Shown here: positions 23,310 to 34,400 of the stretch, piece by piece
Layout of the letters: each line of letters begins with the position of its first letter
Numbering within the stretch: the first letter of the stretch is position 1
Source: Halichondria panicea
Taxonomy: Eukaryota > Porifera > Demospongiae > Suberitida > Halichondriidae
DNA length: 64,000 bases
Reading direction: 5' to 3'
Assembly: GCF_963675165.1 (NCBI RefSeq)
Contig: NC_087389.1
Coordinates: 4,882,620 to 4,946,619 of the forward strand
Notes under the pieces: model-generated
The model's input: the letters and a program-made list of their open reading frames with translations, nothing else
Database searches by the model: none
What the model was told of the DNA's origin: nothing
Made by a program: the position numbers and the translations under genes

Positions 23310-24941
23310 TACCTCCTCTGCATGTAAGTCCATATGTTGACAGTTACCATTCTCTAGAGCTGTGCCGAGGGTTTGAGCCTCTTCATGGTAGAGGCTAGTA
23401 TCACTGACCTGCCACTTTAGGAAGATGAAGTCTGGTCGCAGTAATTTGGTCACTAGATCACATGCTACTGGTCTGCACTCGGGATCAGGATGCCTGCAGT
23501 TATAGGGGGAATTAATGCAAACTTCGTCATCATGGCCTTCCAATAAAAATGTTCTTTGGATATATTTTTAAAGGATCATTCAAAATAATTATTGTCCCTA
23601 ATATTATAATTATATACATAGGATTTTATGGACAATTTCATGGACCAAACTGTAGTATTTGTAACGTAAGATCTAGACTCATCGTCTCTATAATGCAACA
23701 TGTACAGATGATTAAACGTCTTGATCTTTTGATAGATTGAACGTACTAGCAGTCGATCATGATGCTGTAGATAGGGCCTGGGGCAACCAAGGGGTGGGGG
23801 CAGCCCCTTAACACTGGTCACTGCTTCTATATTGTCTGCAATATATAGCTACTTAGCTAATTGCAATCAGTATAAGATGTTTACCATAATTATAGAATCC
23901 AGAAATGTTAAATGATCATAATAATTATTGATGTTTGTGCCTTTAATTAACTCAGTGGCGCAATTTCTCAATGGGGGGGACTCTAGTTTTTTTTGTATGC
24001 AAAAAAAGTACGTCTATCTACATAGTGCAGCTTGATAAGCTATCTCTACTTAATAGCTTAGAATGATGAGGGGGGGCTCTATGTAGCCCCGGAGCCCCCT
24101 TCCTACGCCACTGTAACTCCATATGAATATAGAATTAATTGTGTTGCACTATATATACATACCTCAGCGTTAGTAAGATAAGAGAACGGCTTCTCCCCCA
24201 GTGTCCACATCTCGTAGAGCACACAGCCGTAGCTCCAGACATCACTAGCAGACGAGTACTTGCGATAGTTGATATAGCCTCAGGGGCCGTCCACTTGATA
24301 GGAGACTTTCCCTCCGTGGGAACGATAGTACTCCTCATTCTGAAGGTTTCGAGACAGTCCAAAGTCAGCAATCTGAAAGTAATAAGTGGCATGGAAGTAG
24401 TACAGATGCATGTACACACTGCACTACTTTCAAGGAGAGATAACCCAACCCACTTACCACTTGTCAGGTGAAACTCATGTGCAGCCGTTTCAGTTGATAC
24501 AGCGGCAGATCACCACTGTCAACACTGAGTGTATGGTGTGTGTGTGTGAGCGATACAGGTACATAAATAAAGAGTGGAACCTCTCAATTTATTGAAATGC
24601 TTATAGTGAGTAATTTAATGATAATAATTATGTGTTTCTACAGATCAACAACCAGTTTCAACTTTGGAGGAAATTAAGTAATCACGTAATACACATGCAG
24701 TGATTATCACCATACCATATCACCATCCATTATAATTCCTTGTATTCGCAGAATGTTAGCCTGCTTGAACTGACCCATAATGGCCACCTTTTGTAAGAAC
24801 TTCACCTTGTCCTCTTCGCTAGTTTCCTCCGTCATAGTCTTCATGGCCACTTCACACGATATCTCTCTCCCTCTCTCCTCACGAAGCCACACACCCTTAG
24901 TAACCGTGCCGAACTGACCACTGCCCAGCACCTCCAGCAGT
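23310..24941 (-). pseudogene. Broken receptor tyrosine kinase copy (RTK3)
   Basis: Exons of the RTK1 family on −: glycine-loop exon 24941–24716 (GSGQFGT, VAMK), a stub of the αD exon near 24650–24675, part of the catalytic-loop exon near 24440–24530, the DFG/activation-loop exon ~24372–24165, the IEAV exon ~23836–23750 and the last exon ~23497–23310. HRDLAARN is absent because the exon is truncated, with a stop in its surviving part. The activation-loop exon has one extra base before PIKWTAPEA, the IEAV exon has indels and a lost donor, and the transmembrane and juxtamembrane exons are missing. Clearly a pseudogene. Confidence 0.85.
23953..24113. mobile_element. 161-bp hAT-like MITE in an RTK3 intron
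   Basis: Starts CAGTGGCGCA and ends TACGCCACTG, with TAACT directly repeated at both flanks (23948–23952, 24114–24118). The paralogous RTK2 intron at about 7268–7285 reads straight through without it. Confidence 0.85.
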
Positions 24942-24974
24942 CTGTGTGAAGAGGGAGGGGGGGCAGTGGTCATG

Positions 24975-25720
24975 CATGGATGGATACATTAATTGTATAT
25001 ACAGAGTTTTCACACATTTATATAAAATAAATCACAAAATAAAATTGTTGTCCCCTGTTCAGTTGCGTCGTCAGATGAGGCTGTGTCTATCACAAGTCAG
25101 TGGAGGACCAGGAGAGGAGCATGCATCTTAGAGAGGAAGAGGAAGATACAGCACACCCTTATGAGTGACGGGTGTGGCTACACTGAACCCTTGAAATAAA
25201 GACACTTGACCTTTGCATTACTATCGGGAAAAACAAGCCCCAACTCAATCTGTTTATTAAAAATTATCTGCACCAACAATAAACAGTACACGTCCACTTT
25301 TCGTAGTTTCAAAATTGTCTGTATTTCCAGCATGTTTGTATTATTATATTCTCCCCACTAAGTGCAGATGGTCGGACTATCCCGACTGAGCTCAGGGGAG
25401 AACCGTCGCCATCAGGAAGGCCATCAAGTTAACAACCGGGTATATGGATTTACACAAGTGATGTAAATGTGATATTACAGGGTATAAAATGAAGCTATAT
25501 AATTATAGCCAAATCCCCACACCTGCAGGCTTACACGAACAAACACACACTGACTCCGTTGTATCAGTTAGTGTTACGCCATCCCTCCCAGCATGAGCAA
25601 CTCGATCAAGCCAGCTAGTTCAGATAGAGCACCGCCAATAATTTTGTTTACTCTACATTAAACACCTTGCAAGGTCCCATTACCTTACTGCCAAATCACA
25701 TCACTCTTCTCCCATTCAGT
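24975..25720. other. RTK3 5' flank, no gene
   Basis: Homologous to 10860–11500 and 5200–5300, with gaps. The transmembrane and juxtamembrane exons expected here are deleted. Confidence 0.5.
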
Positions 25721-25726
25721 CCCTCC

Positions 25727-26000
25727 AGAGTTGACTCTGGACAAGCTAGGAGCTCAAGATACTTACACAACCAATACAGTTTAGGGTCAGTTTGGGCATT
25801 CCTCAACACCAACTGGAGGTCATCTAGCAAGCCAATCGATTCGGTACGCAAAAATATTATTATGCATCGTGGAATTAGTCCTCACCTCCTTATAACATAT
25901 TATACAATCACAGATACTGCATACTGCATGAAGGTCAGTTCATTGCCAAGAACTACATAGTCCATAGAGTAATAACTTGGAGCATTATGATTATTGCCAA
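25727..26000 (+). pseudogene. Second orphan Death-domain exon pair (NLR-A subtype)
   Basis: Matches the last two exons of NLR-A and the remnant at 11.5 kb (shared CAATACAGTTT.GGGTCAGTTTGGGCATTCCT), with a deletion near the start, no usable donor and indels in the second part. Confidence 0.75.
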
Positions 26001-26104
26001 CGCTCTACCGGGACATTAATTTACCAGGACAAATTATCGGGACATAATTTTACCGGGACAATTACCGTGACAAAAGCTGGGGGAAAATACTGCATCACTA
26101 TATA

Positions 26105-26890
26105 GTATATATAATTATACATGAAATTGTAGACTACCGTATTGCATGTCATCGTATACTTTTTATGGAACCGAAACTGCTAGTCTATTGTTCGGTGAAT
26201 GTGTTTGTTTTTAATATACCGCCCGGATATTTTTACTAGAATATTTTGCTGGTGTAAAACCTTTGCGAATGAGCCAAATCAGCAGAAAATTTGACACTTT
26301 GCGATCTAACTTGCATTCTGACAAGGATCGTGTGTATTTATTGGTAGGTGTTGTGATTTTATTGTTTCGAATTGAGCAAAGCTCGCAAATAGTGATGCAT
26401 CTTCATGGCCATTTAGCTGCATGGGAGTTTTCTGTGCTGTGGTCACAATAATCTATATTTGGCCAGACCACATCACTAAAGAGGTTTGGATACTTCCTGT
26501 ATTACATAATACTGAGCCCTTAGCCCTCACTACAAAGAAACCCTCACTCTACTTGGAAGTTGTGAGTTGTCAGTATAATTATGTTACAAAGTTATGTGTT
26601 CTAATATATACCTACGGTAATAATTATGTAGACTAGTCTATACCATAATATGTAGTCTATCGTTTGAGGTAATTACAGTGCCACAAAAAATTTTGAGTGA
26701 CGCATCTTTTAGAGCACCAAAAGTTGCGTTCAGCCCTATACATTAATTTAGATGAGCTTGCCCGTCTAAAGGGGGGGGACGGGTAATTTCAAGCGTATTA
26801 ATCATTTGTTTTTCTGCATTGCGTACTGTTATAGCGAGAAATATTTGCTGGTGCAAAATTTTCGCTATAGACTGGAAACCACACTCTGTT
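26105..26890. repeat. Interspersed repeat R1, copy 2
   Basis: Homologous to 12240–12890. It keeps the order found after the Death remnant at 11.5 kb, so the two copies probably arose with the block duplication. Confidence 0.7.
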
Positions 26891-27583
26891 TTTGGGGAAA
26901 GGGACTGGGCTATCAACGACTCATTTGCTATATAGCGACGTTACTAGCTGCCTTGCTGGTTTGCATAAATGCTGTAACTATATATACATGTGGTCACCAA
27001 ACCGCAACACAGGAAACCACACTGAACCACTTCCACTGAAGGGCTTTCTTGTTGTTGTCTCGTAGAAACCTATAGCTGTCCGAGTATCCTGACATCGTTC
27101 TCAAGCTGCATGCCTGATGGTACAAACCCGGTATATATAGCTCTCTCCATTTTCTAGAGCTAAAAATAGCCGCAACACTCCATTTAGATTATCTTAAGTG
27201 AATTGTGTAAATATCTGGCTATTGACCTCCATTTCTCAAAACAGTTCACTCTGGTGCTTGCCATTCTTGCAGTATTGACTTCAAGTATCCTACAACCGTA
27301 GCAGCTCGTTCACTAGCCTCGGTCCCAGGCCAATTTTTTTTTAATAAAACAAAGTTGAAAAATCAGGGCGTGGCAAGAACCGGAAACCAAAGCAGTTACA
27401 CTTTGTTTCCTGTATAATATTTCCCCGTATAAGTTTAATACCGTAATTTAGCTCCGTGTATGCTCTTAATTAAGTAACTGAAATCCAGCCATAGATTATC
27501 TAGCTAGCTAGCTACTGCAAGTTTAAGTTGTTCAGATTAACGTATACATTGTCTGCTTCACAAGAAGGCCCCACTCAGTGTGG

Positions 27584-28207
27584 TTAAGGTTGCGGTAAAC
27601 AGTTTGCTCATGAATAATTCATGATTTTCTTATAATGATTTTTGTGAAACTATAAATGCCATGATAAAAATTTGAAGCACACACATGATAAATATATTGG
27701 TGTATCATCCTGTATGACAAGTATCAGTCTTCAAAACATTTTCCAGTGGACGCTCTGAGCGATCATCAAGTTACTAGAAACAACACAAAACTAGTAGTCA
27801 TTTTAAACTTCCAAAAACACTTTTAGCTCTGTGTTCTTGGTCTTATATGATGCTTCTTACCATTCTGGAGGGCGTGCATGTAGAAGCGTTTTTTTCTTTC
27901 CAGGCCACGGCAACAAACTCTCACAAAATAATAATATGTAGACTAAACTCCACTTAAAATGGCGGCCAGAGCCAAGGAAAAGAGCTTCTTGTGAGCTTTC
28001 AGTAGCCTTTTTTCGAAATATCTCTTCTACCCGCCCTGCATATAGTGAAGCTACAGTAGACTGTACCTAAGCTTTATAGTAAAAATGTCCATGAAATGAC
28101 TACTGCGTTTCAGCTGGACTTCCAGCTCATTCTAGCTGGAACTGAAAGATCACTGACTAGATTTAGCTCATGAATAATTAATAAGCAAACGGTTGACCGT
28201 AACCTTA
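27584..28207. mobile_element. Nested element with TTAAGGTT.CGGT terminal repeats
   Basis: The left 40 bp (TTAAGGTTGCGGTAAACAG) is repeated inverted, with a few mismatches, at the right end. About 620 bp, noncoding, inside the 2.5-kb insertion. Confidence 0.6.
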
Positions 28208-28939
28208 AGGCATGCCCAATAACACAATATGCAAGTGATCATATCTTTGAGATAGTTTCATATCAGAGGAGGTACGCCAATGTCAAAAGGTCACTAATTA
28301 AAACATCACGTGGGCTTATGTTTTACATGTAAAACTGAGTTTACCCTCGCGCCCCAGGGTTTATACACAACCACTAGCTTCATCCCCTTCATAATCATAG
28401 GAGAAAAATCAGTTGAGCTATCGCGCCCCAGACGAAACAGCTTGAGAGAAGAGATCTCAGATTTAATTGCAACCTTTGACCTTTGACTGCATGTGAGGTA
28501 TCATTGGAAAGAGTAATAGCTAGATTATAGAATAGAGAGCATACTGAAATCTTTTTAAGGTAAAATTCCTTCTTTTTTAGTGTTTAAAGTACAAATTGTG
28601 TGTTTTTGTCTTACATTTGTATACTTGTAGATTAAATGTTTGATGACAACTTTACATATTTTTTACATACATTTGACAAATGTTTTGATATGATTGCATT
28701 CTTTGAAACCACAAGATATGGAAAATTAGCCTTCTGTAGCTAGGGTATAAATTTTGATGTACTGGTTTGCTGCACTGGATAGAACTATAGGTATAGCAAG
28801 CTTTCCAAGCAAGCAAATAAACGGTCAAGAGCAACAGAAACGGTAGCTGCTATAATCCAAGCAAAGGTCAAGAACCCAGGACAAGATGATTAATGTTTCA
28901 TTAAAAGTGACCCTGTTGACCTTGGCTTACCTCCTCTGG

Positions 28940-29492
28940 TTTTCAATAAAATTTTGTAGGAATGTAGTCTCATAAAAAAGCTACATGCTGAACAAATGTG
29001 TAGACCTTTGAGGTCGAGGGTGGTGTTACAGTGTAATTAACTTTAATTGAAAATCCGGAATGCATACAAGTGCAGCCACACCCCCAAATTTTTTTTGTAA
29101 GAAGAATTTCATTTTGTCTTTCTTGTTTTGGGTGTAAAATTTGTGCAGCATTTGCAGGCACGCATAAATCTGGGAAACTGTTGTTTTTTCTATTTAGAGC
29201 CCCCTTATTATATATGCGTATTTTAAGTATCCGCTGAACTAAAAATGCTGGACAATTTTTCCAGGCACCACAAGAAAGATAAAATGAAGATCTTTTTCCT
29301 AAAAAAATTTGGGGGTGTGGCTGCACTTGTATGCATTCCGGATTTTCAATTAAAGGTAATTACACTGTAACACCACCCCTCAAAGGTAACATGACCTACA
29401 AATTTGTTCAGCATGTAGCTTCTTTATGAGACTACATTCCTACAAAATTTCATTGATTCATGTGAAACTATCTCAAAGATATGATCACTTGT
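28940..29492. repeat. Long inverted repeat, left arm split
   Basis: Arms of about 165 bp (28940–29105 and 29300–29455) pair closely, including AATGCATACAAGTGCAGCC. The outer tip of the right arm (29462–29492) pairs with 28231–28260 instead, so about 680 bp interrupts the left arm. Confidence 0.8.
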
Positions 29493-30087
29493 ACAAAAAA
29501 GTCCTTAACAATCACAGGGACAGTCCTTAACTACATTGAGTGCACTCTCATTGCAGAACAGGCCCAGCTCTTGTCAGAGGAAGAAACGTCTTTGCCATGG
29601 TTTTCAACATGGTATGGCAAGTCTCTTGCTTTCATGCACTCATACACTGCCCTTTGTGATGGACTACAAACTAGTAGGTAGGACCAACACTGTCGGCTCT
29701 TGTCGACAGATGTGTTGTTCTTGCAATTCTCCCTGCTTCTTGATTTTTGATTCCTAACCACGCCCAGATACAATCACCACCAGGCCTATAGTTGTCGGCC
29801 TATAGCTAGAAACAACTCGGCCTGGAATTGAGGCTACTCATTCACCTCCAGCAGAGTTGGTTTGTGTTCATAAAAAGTGTACAATTAGTCAATTTATCAG
29901 TCAGAAGAATTGCATGTTGAAGGCCCAAGCTTTTCCATTTGATCTCTTGCAGCAACTGTGCATGCATGGGAACCGTCTTCTGCTTTATCTGTTGCTATAA
30001 TATTATAATTATGCTCAGCCAGAGGCCTTTGACCATGCGCATGCATTTTTCTCGTCGTGGCGTTTAATCGAATCTAGAATAAGTCAC

Positions 30088-30491
30088 CGAACTCCGTCAG
30101 ACATCAAAGTGCGTCCGGTAGAATATTGCTGACTCAGCACTTTACAACCTCACAAAGAAACAAGTGTAGCTCCGCTTTGCAGAGTCGCCTGATTCTGGGA
30201 ATTGCTCCACTCTACTCTATCTAGATTGTACTCAGCTTGTGTCAGTTAGCTCTAGCTGTGTAGTTTGGCAAAAACGGGGATCGGTACTTTCTGACAAAAA
30301 TCGAAAAATTTCGGTAGTTTTTTTCAAGATATCACTGCTCAGACTGGAAGCGACTTGGCCTATCCAAGTTTTCGCTGGATTATAGGCCAATGGCCATCTG
30401 TTAGTGTGTGTAATTAGTTTGAATCAGTCTTGTTTTGTTTGTGCGTTACACGCCCTTTTACCTGGCGCACTTTGATGTCTGACGGAGTTCG
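30088..30491. mobile_element. 404-bp element with perfect 26-bp inverted ends
   Basis: Ends begin CGAACTCCGTCAGACATC and are perfect inverted repeats over 26 bp. The homologous NLR-C1 flank (~18930–18960) lacks it. No protein coded. Confidence 0.8.
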
Positions 30492-30599
30492 TGAGGCACT
30501 CGACGACGTGCAATTACTGGACCAGATGTATAATAGCTGTAAGAATAGTAGTACAGTAATAAATTATAGTGATTACCTTACTGTTACTATTATAGACGG

Positions 30600-31300
30600 G
30601 TAGTAATTTTAGCGTTTTCAGATTTTTCTCTGTTTTTAGGGTACTCATTTTGGCGGATTTGGCAAATTCATAAAAGATGTGCAAGTATAATATTATGAGT
30701 TCAAGTTTAAGGTTGAATGGAAAGTTTCAGATGAAGAAAGGGCTAGCTTGCTCTCAAAAGTACATGACATTATACAAAGTACATAAACAAAAAATGTTTA
30801 TTTATTTTTTTTATCATAATTGCGTTTTATTATTAGCGTGTACTTACAATAGTTCATGAGGCCTGAAACACTGCAGTTGAATTCTTGCTCTATGTTTCTA
30901 GTCAAGGCTGTGGCTCAGAGGTACTGAGAGGAGTTGAGTACAGAGCAATGTTGGTAGAGTTGCGGGGGTAGACTTGTGCAATGCAAAACTGCAGCTGCTG
31001 ATATGGGTGGGTGGGTCTGGTCAAAGTGTATGGCTTCAGTAGAACCTAGCTGCTTGGGAGAAAGTAGTAGTCTCATACATGACTGTTCTGCAAGCTTGAC
31101 TGTCTCCATTGATGTTCAAATGACTGTTTTGCAGTAAATAAATCAGTTGTTCACTGGTTGACTGGTAATTATGGCTTATAAACAACCTCAGCCTCGGGCG
31201 CAGTCATATAAAGTGAGAGCTAGCTACTACTTTCTCCCAAGCAACATAGTCTAGAGTGTTAGTCATAAATATCATCAATGCTCCATCCTCTTGCTAGGTT
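30600..31300. other. NLR-C2 5' flank insert with small inverted repeat
   Basis: Not present in the NLR-C1 flank. TGCTTGGGAGAAAGTAGTAG at 31050–31069 is repeated as its exact complement at 31223–31242. No gene recognised. Confidence 0.5.
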
Positions 31301-31410
31301 GTTGCTGCTACGTTTGTCGTTAGCTAAAAACGTCATAAATCCAAACCGATTGGCAGAACTTCAAGAAATCCATACAAACATTGCTGTATAAGCAGAGATT
31401 CAAGCATAGA

Positions 31411-34400
31411 ATGGATAGATTCATTGCCAGCATTCGCCGGAAATACAAAGAAAGACTCTTGAATCGTGAAGAGCAATGGCCACCAGTTAGAGGAGACAGG
31501 CTCATCAACTTGCAGTTAGTGGAGGGTGCAAAAGAAGAAGGATTTAGAGCTGGCTTGCCACAACATGGTGCATCTGATGATAAGGTCAAACGTACTCCGA
31601 TTCTCCTTTACAACTTATTTAAAGTCGAAGAAGGCAAGAAACCAGTGAGGAAGCTCATCGTTGAAGGCAATGCTGGGATCGGTAAAACCACACTGTGTAC
31701 CATGCTTGCTGAGGGGTGGGCAGAGGGCAAGATCTTGACACAATTCGACTGTGTTCTGTTGCTTCCACTGAGAGAGAATCGAGTGTCCTCTGCCACAAAT
31801 CTCACTGAACTGTTCAAACTTTTCCACTCCAGTGAGAGGATCCGTACAACTGTTATAGAAGAGTTGGAAGAGAGAGAGGGAGAAGGTGTCCTCATCATAG
31901 CTGATGGCTGGGACGAACTCAGTGAAGAAAACCATTCCAAAATGTCCTTTCTGTATGACTTTCTCTTTGGTGATGTTCTTACATTTGCTTCTGTTCTCCT
32001 CACCTCACGACCTTCTGCTTCAGCTCCTCTTCACAACCTTCCTTCAGTGGACCGTTTGGTTGAAGTAACTGGTTTTAATGAAGACAGTATCAAGCAATAC
32101 ATAGCATCAGAGTTTGAACACTTCCCAGAGAAAGCTTCTTCTCTTATGAAGCAGCTTGAGAACAACCCAGTCATTCAGAGTGTGTGTTCTGTACCCCTCA
32201 ATTGTGCCATTGTTTGTAACTTGTGGCACACTTTAGATCAAGAGCTTCCTCATACACTAACTGAGCTGTACACTCAAATTGTTCTTAGTATTATCCTTCG
32301 CAATGTTAAAAAGAAATTCCCCGATTGTCCGATTAGCCTAAATAGATTTGATGAGATTCCAAATGATCTACAAGACACGTTCTGGTTCATCTGTGAGTTT
32401 GCATACGAATGCTTATTATTAGATCAGCTGGTTTTCTCAGAAGCTGAATTGTCCTCTCGCTTGCCCGAAGTCGGTGACAAGTTGCATTGCTTTGGTCTGT
32501 TGCAGTCGGCACGATCACTTCTACCTGTTGGTCATGGTCTGTCTTTTCACTTTGCTCACCTGACCATCCAAGAGTTCTTGGCTGCCCTCCATCTTGCTAC
32601 TCTAGCCAATGAGGAGAAACTGAAGGTTGTTATGCCTCATGCTAAAAGTGGCCGGTTCAGTATGGTGTGGAGATTTATGTTTGGTCTTACTAGTAAGTAC
32701 AATGGTAGTCGTAGTGATAAGGTGATCATTTTGAATGATAGTTTCATGGATCAATTTCTGGTTGCTAGGAATGGTTATGCTACAAGATTGATCTCTTTAT
32801 GTCATGTGGCTTTCGAATCTTTAAACCCTAGATTTTCAACCAAAGTTGGTAAAATACACAATAGGAAATATTCATTACATTTTATAAACACTCCCTTTGA
32901 CTTTGTAACTTGGTTCTATGTTCTTCGTCATGCTGCAAAATGTGATGATATAGATATCATGATCATGAATTGTGCAATCGATGATAAACTGTTGAAGGAA
33001 CTAACTGACATACTTTCCGATGCAAATAGTAAACTGCAAGTCCGAAAATTATGTCTCCAACATACTAAGTTGTCTGACAAAGGTGTTGCTAATCTATTAA
33101 AGAAAGCCTCAGCTGCCTTTACAACTTTAGGTGAACTCCTGTTGACTCATAACAACTTCACTGACGTAATGTCTTCATTCATCAACACATCTTATACGAG
33201 CCTCACATTTTTAGACTTATCCGACAACCCTCTTGGAGTATCTGGCATGCAGTCATTAGAGACAGCTGTACAGTCTGGTGCTCTTATCAACCTGAAGATA
33301 CTGGCGCTCTCCGAAACTCTCACTGACGATGCTGACGTCAATGGAGCTCTACTGACCACCCTCTTACAGTCCATTGACTCTCATTGTACTGGACTAGAAT
33401 TCTTAAACCTCTTAAATAATGATATTGGTTTACCTGGATTATGTTCAGTTGTGGAGAACATTCCGTTACGATTGAATACGATTTGCTTAGGAGCTACTCA
33501 TCTCACCACTTCATTTCACTCGGAGTCTCAATATACAGTCACCTATGAGATGCTGGATTTCCATCCAAACAGTTTAACAAAAATGGATTTGACTGGCTCT
33601 AATTTTGGAACTCTCTCACTGGCAAAGTTTCTTCAAGCATTTCAATCACTGGAAAGGCTTAGCTGCTCTGACTGTTCTCTCACCTCTGCTGACATCATAA
33701 TGCTTATCCACCATCTCAAGTCCGCTAAAGTGATATGTAAGAATTTAAAGGAATTGTTTCTCAGAGACAACTCCATTGATGATGAGGGAGTGATAGCTCT
33801 CACTGAGTGTCTACCAGAGCTGTTTCCTAGACTGAACAGATTCGGCGCCAATTACCTGGCTGGTAAGGTTGATGTCCGTCGTAATCCTGTGAGTGAGGAG
33901 TTGATAGACATGTGCAACAAACAGTTGAAGGTATACTCACTCCATAGTTCATTATAAGAAATTGTCTTGATCACATGCAGACCATACAGGAATCAAGGAA
34001 TTCTTCAGTGCTGACTGAGTGGGAGAGAACATGTTTACCTCCACAAAATGAAGAGGTAAGTAAATTTTTGTTTCAAATTATTTACTCATCATTTCCTAGA
34101 TGAATCGTACTTTCCATTCTCTTTGGGATACACTACTGTCGGAGATGATTCGCAAAGCTTCAATGGTGAGAGGGCGTCATTATTATTATTTGTATATACA
34201 TGCATAATAATTCTATATAGATATCTTCAGCTGTTTCCAACGGCATCCTTTCATGGCCAACTGCTAACAAACCGGTGGAATACAACCGAATAGTTTGTGA
34301 GGTTGTGGATACAGTGGACACTCCTAGTGATGTCACTGATCCAGACACTCTCATCAATGAACAGAGCTTCTCTCAAGCATCACCAGTAGAGCACCACCCC

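Larger units (their letters stand above)
27323..29836. mobile_element. 2.5-kb insertion with TAGCCTCGGTCCCAGG-type ends
   Basis: Left end TAGCCTCGGTCCCAGGCC, right end the complement of TAGCCTCAATTCCAGGCCGA, flanked by TCGTTCAC and TCATTCAC. The paralogous flank of NLR-C1 at ~18650–18690 is the uninterrupted site. No transposase was recognised inside. It contains nested inverted repeats (27584–28207 and 28231–29492). The ends match the MITE at 8428–8505. Confidence 0.75.
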
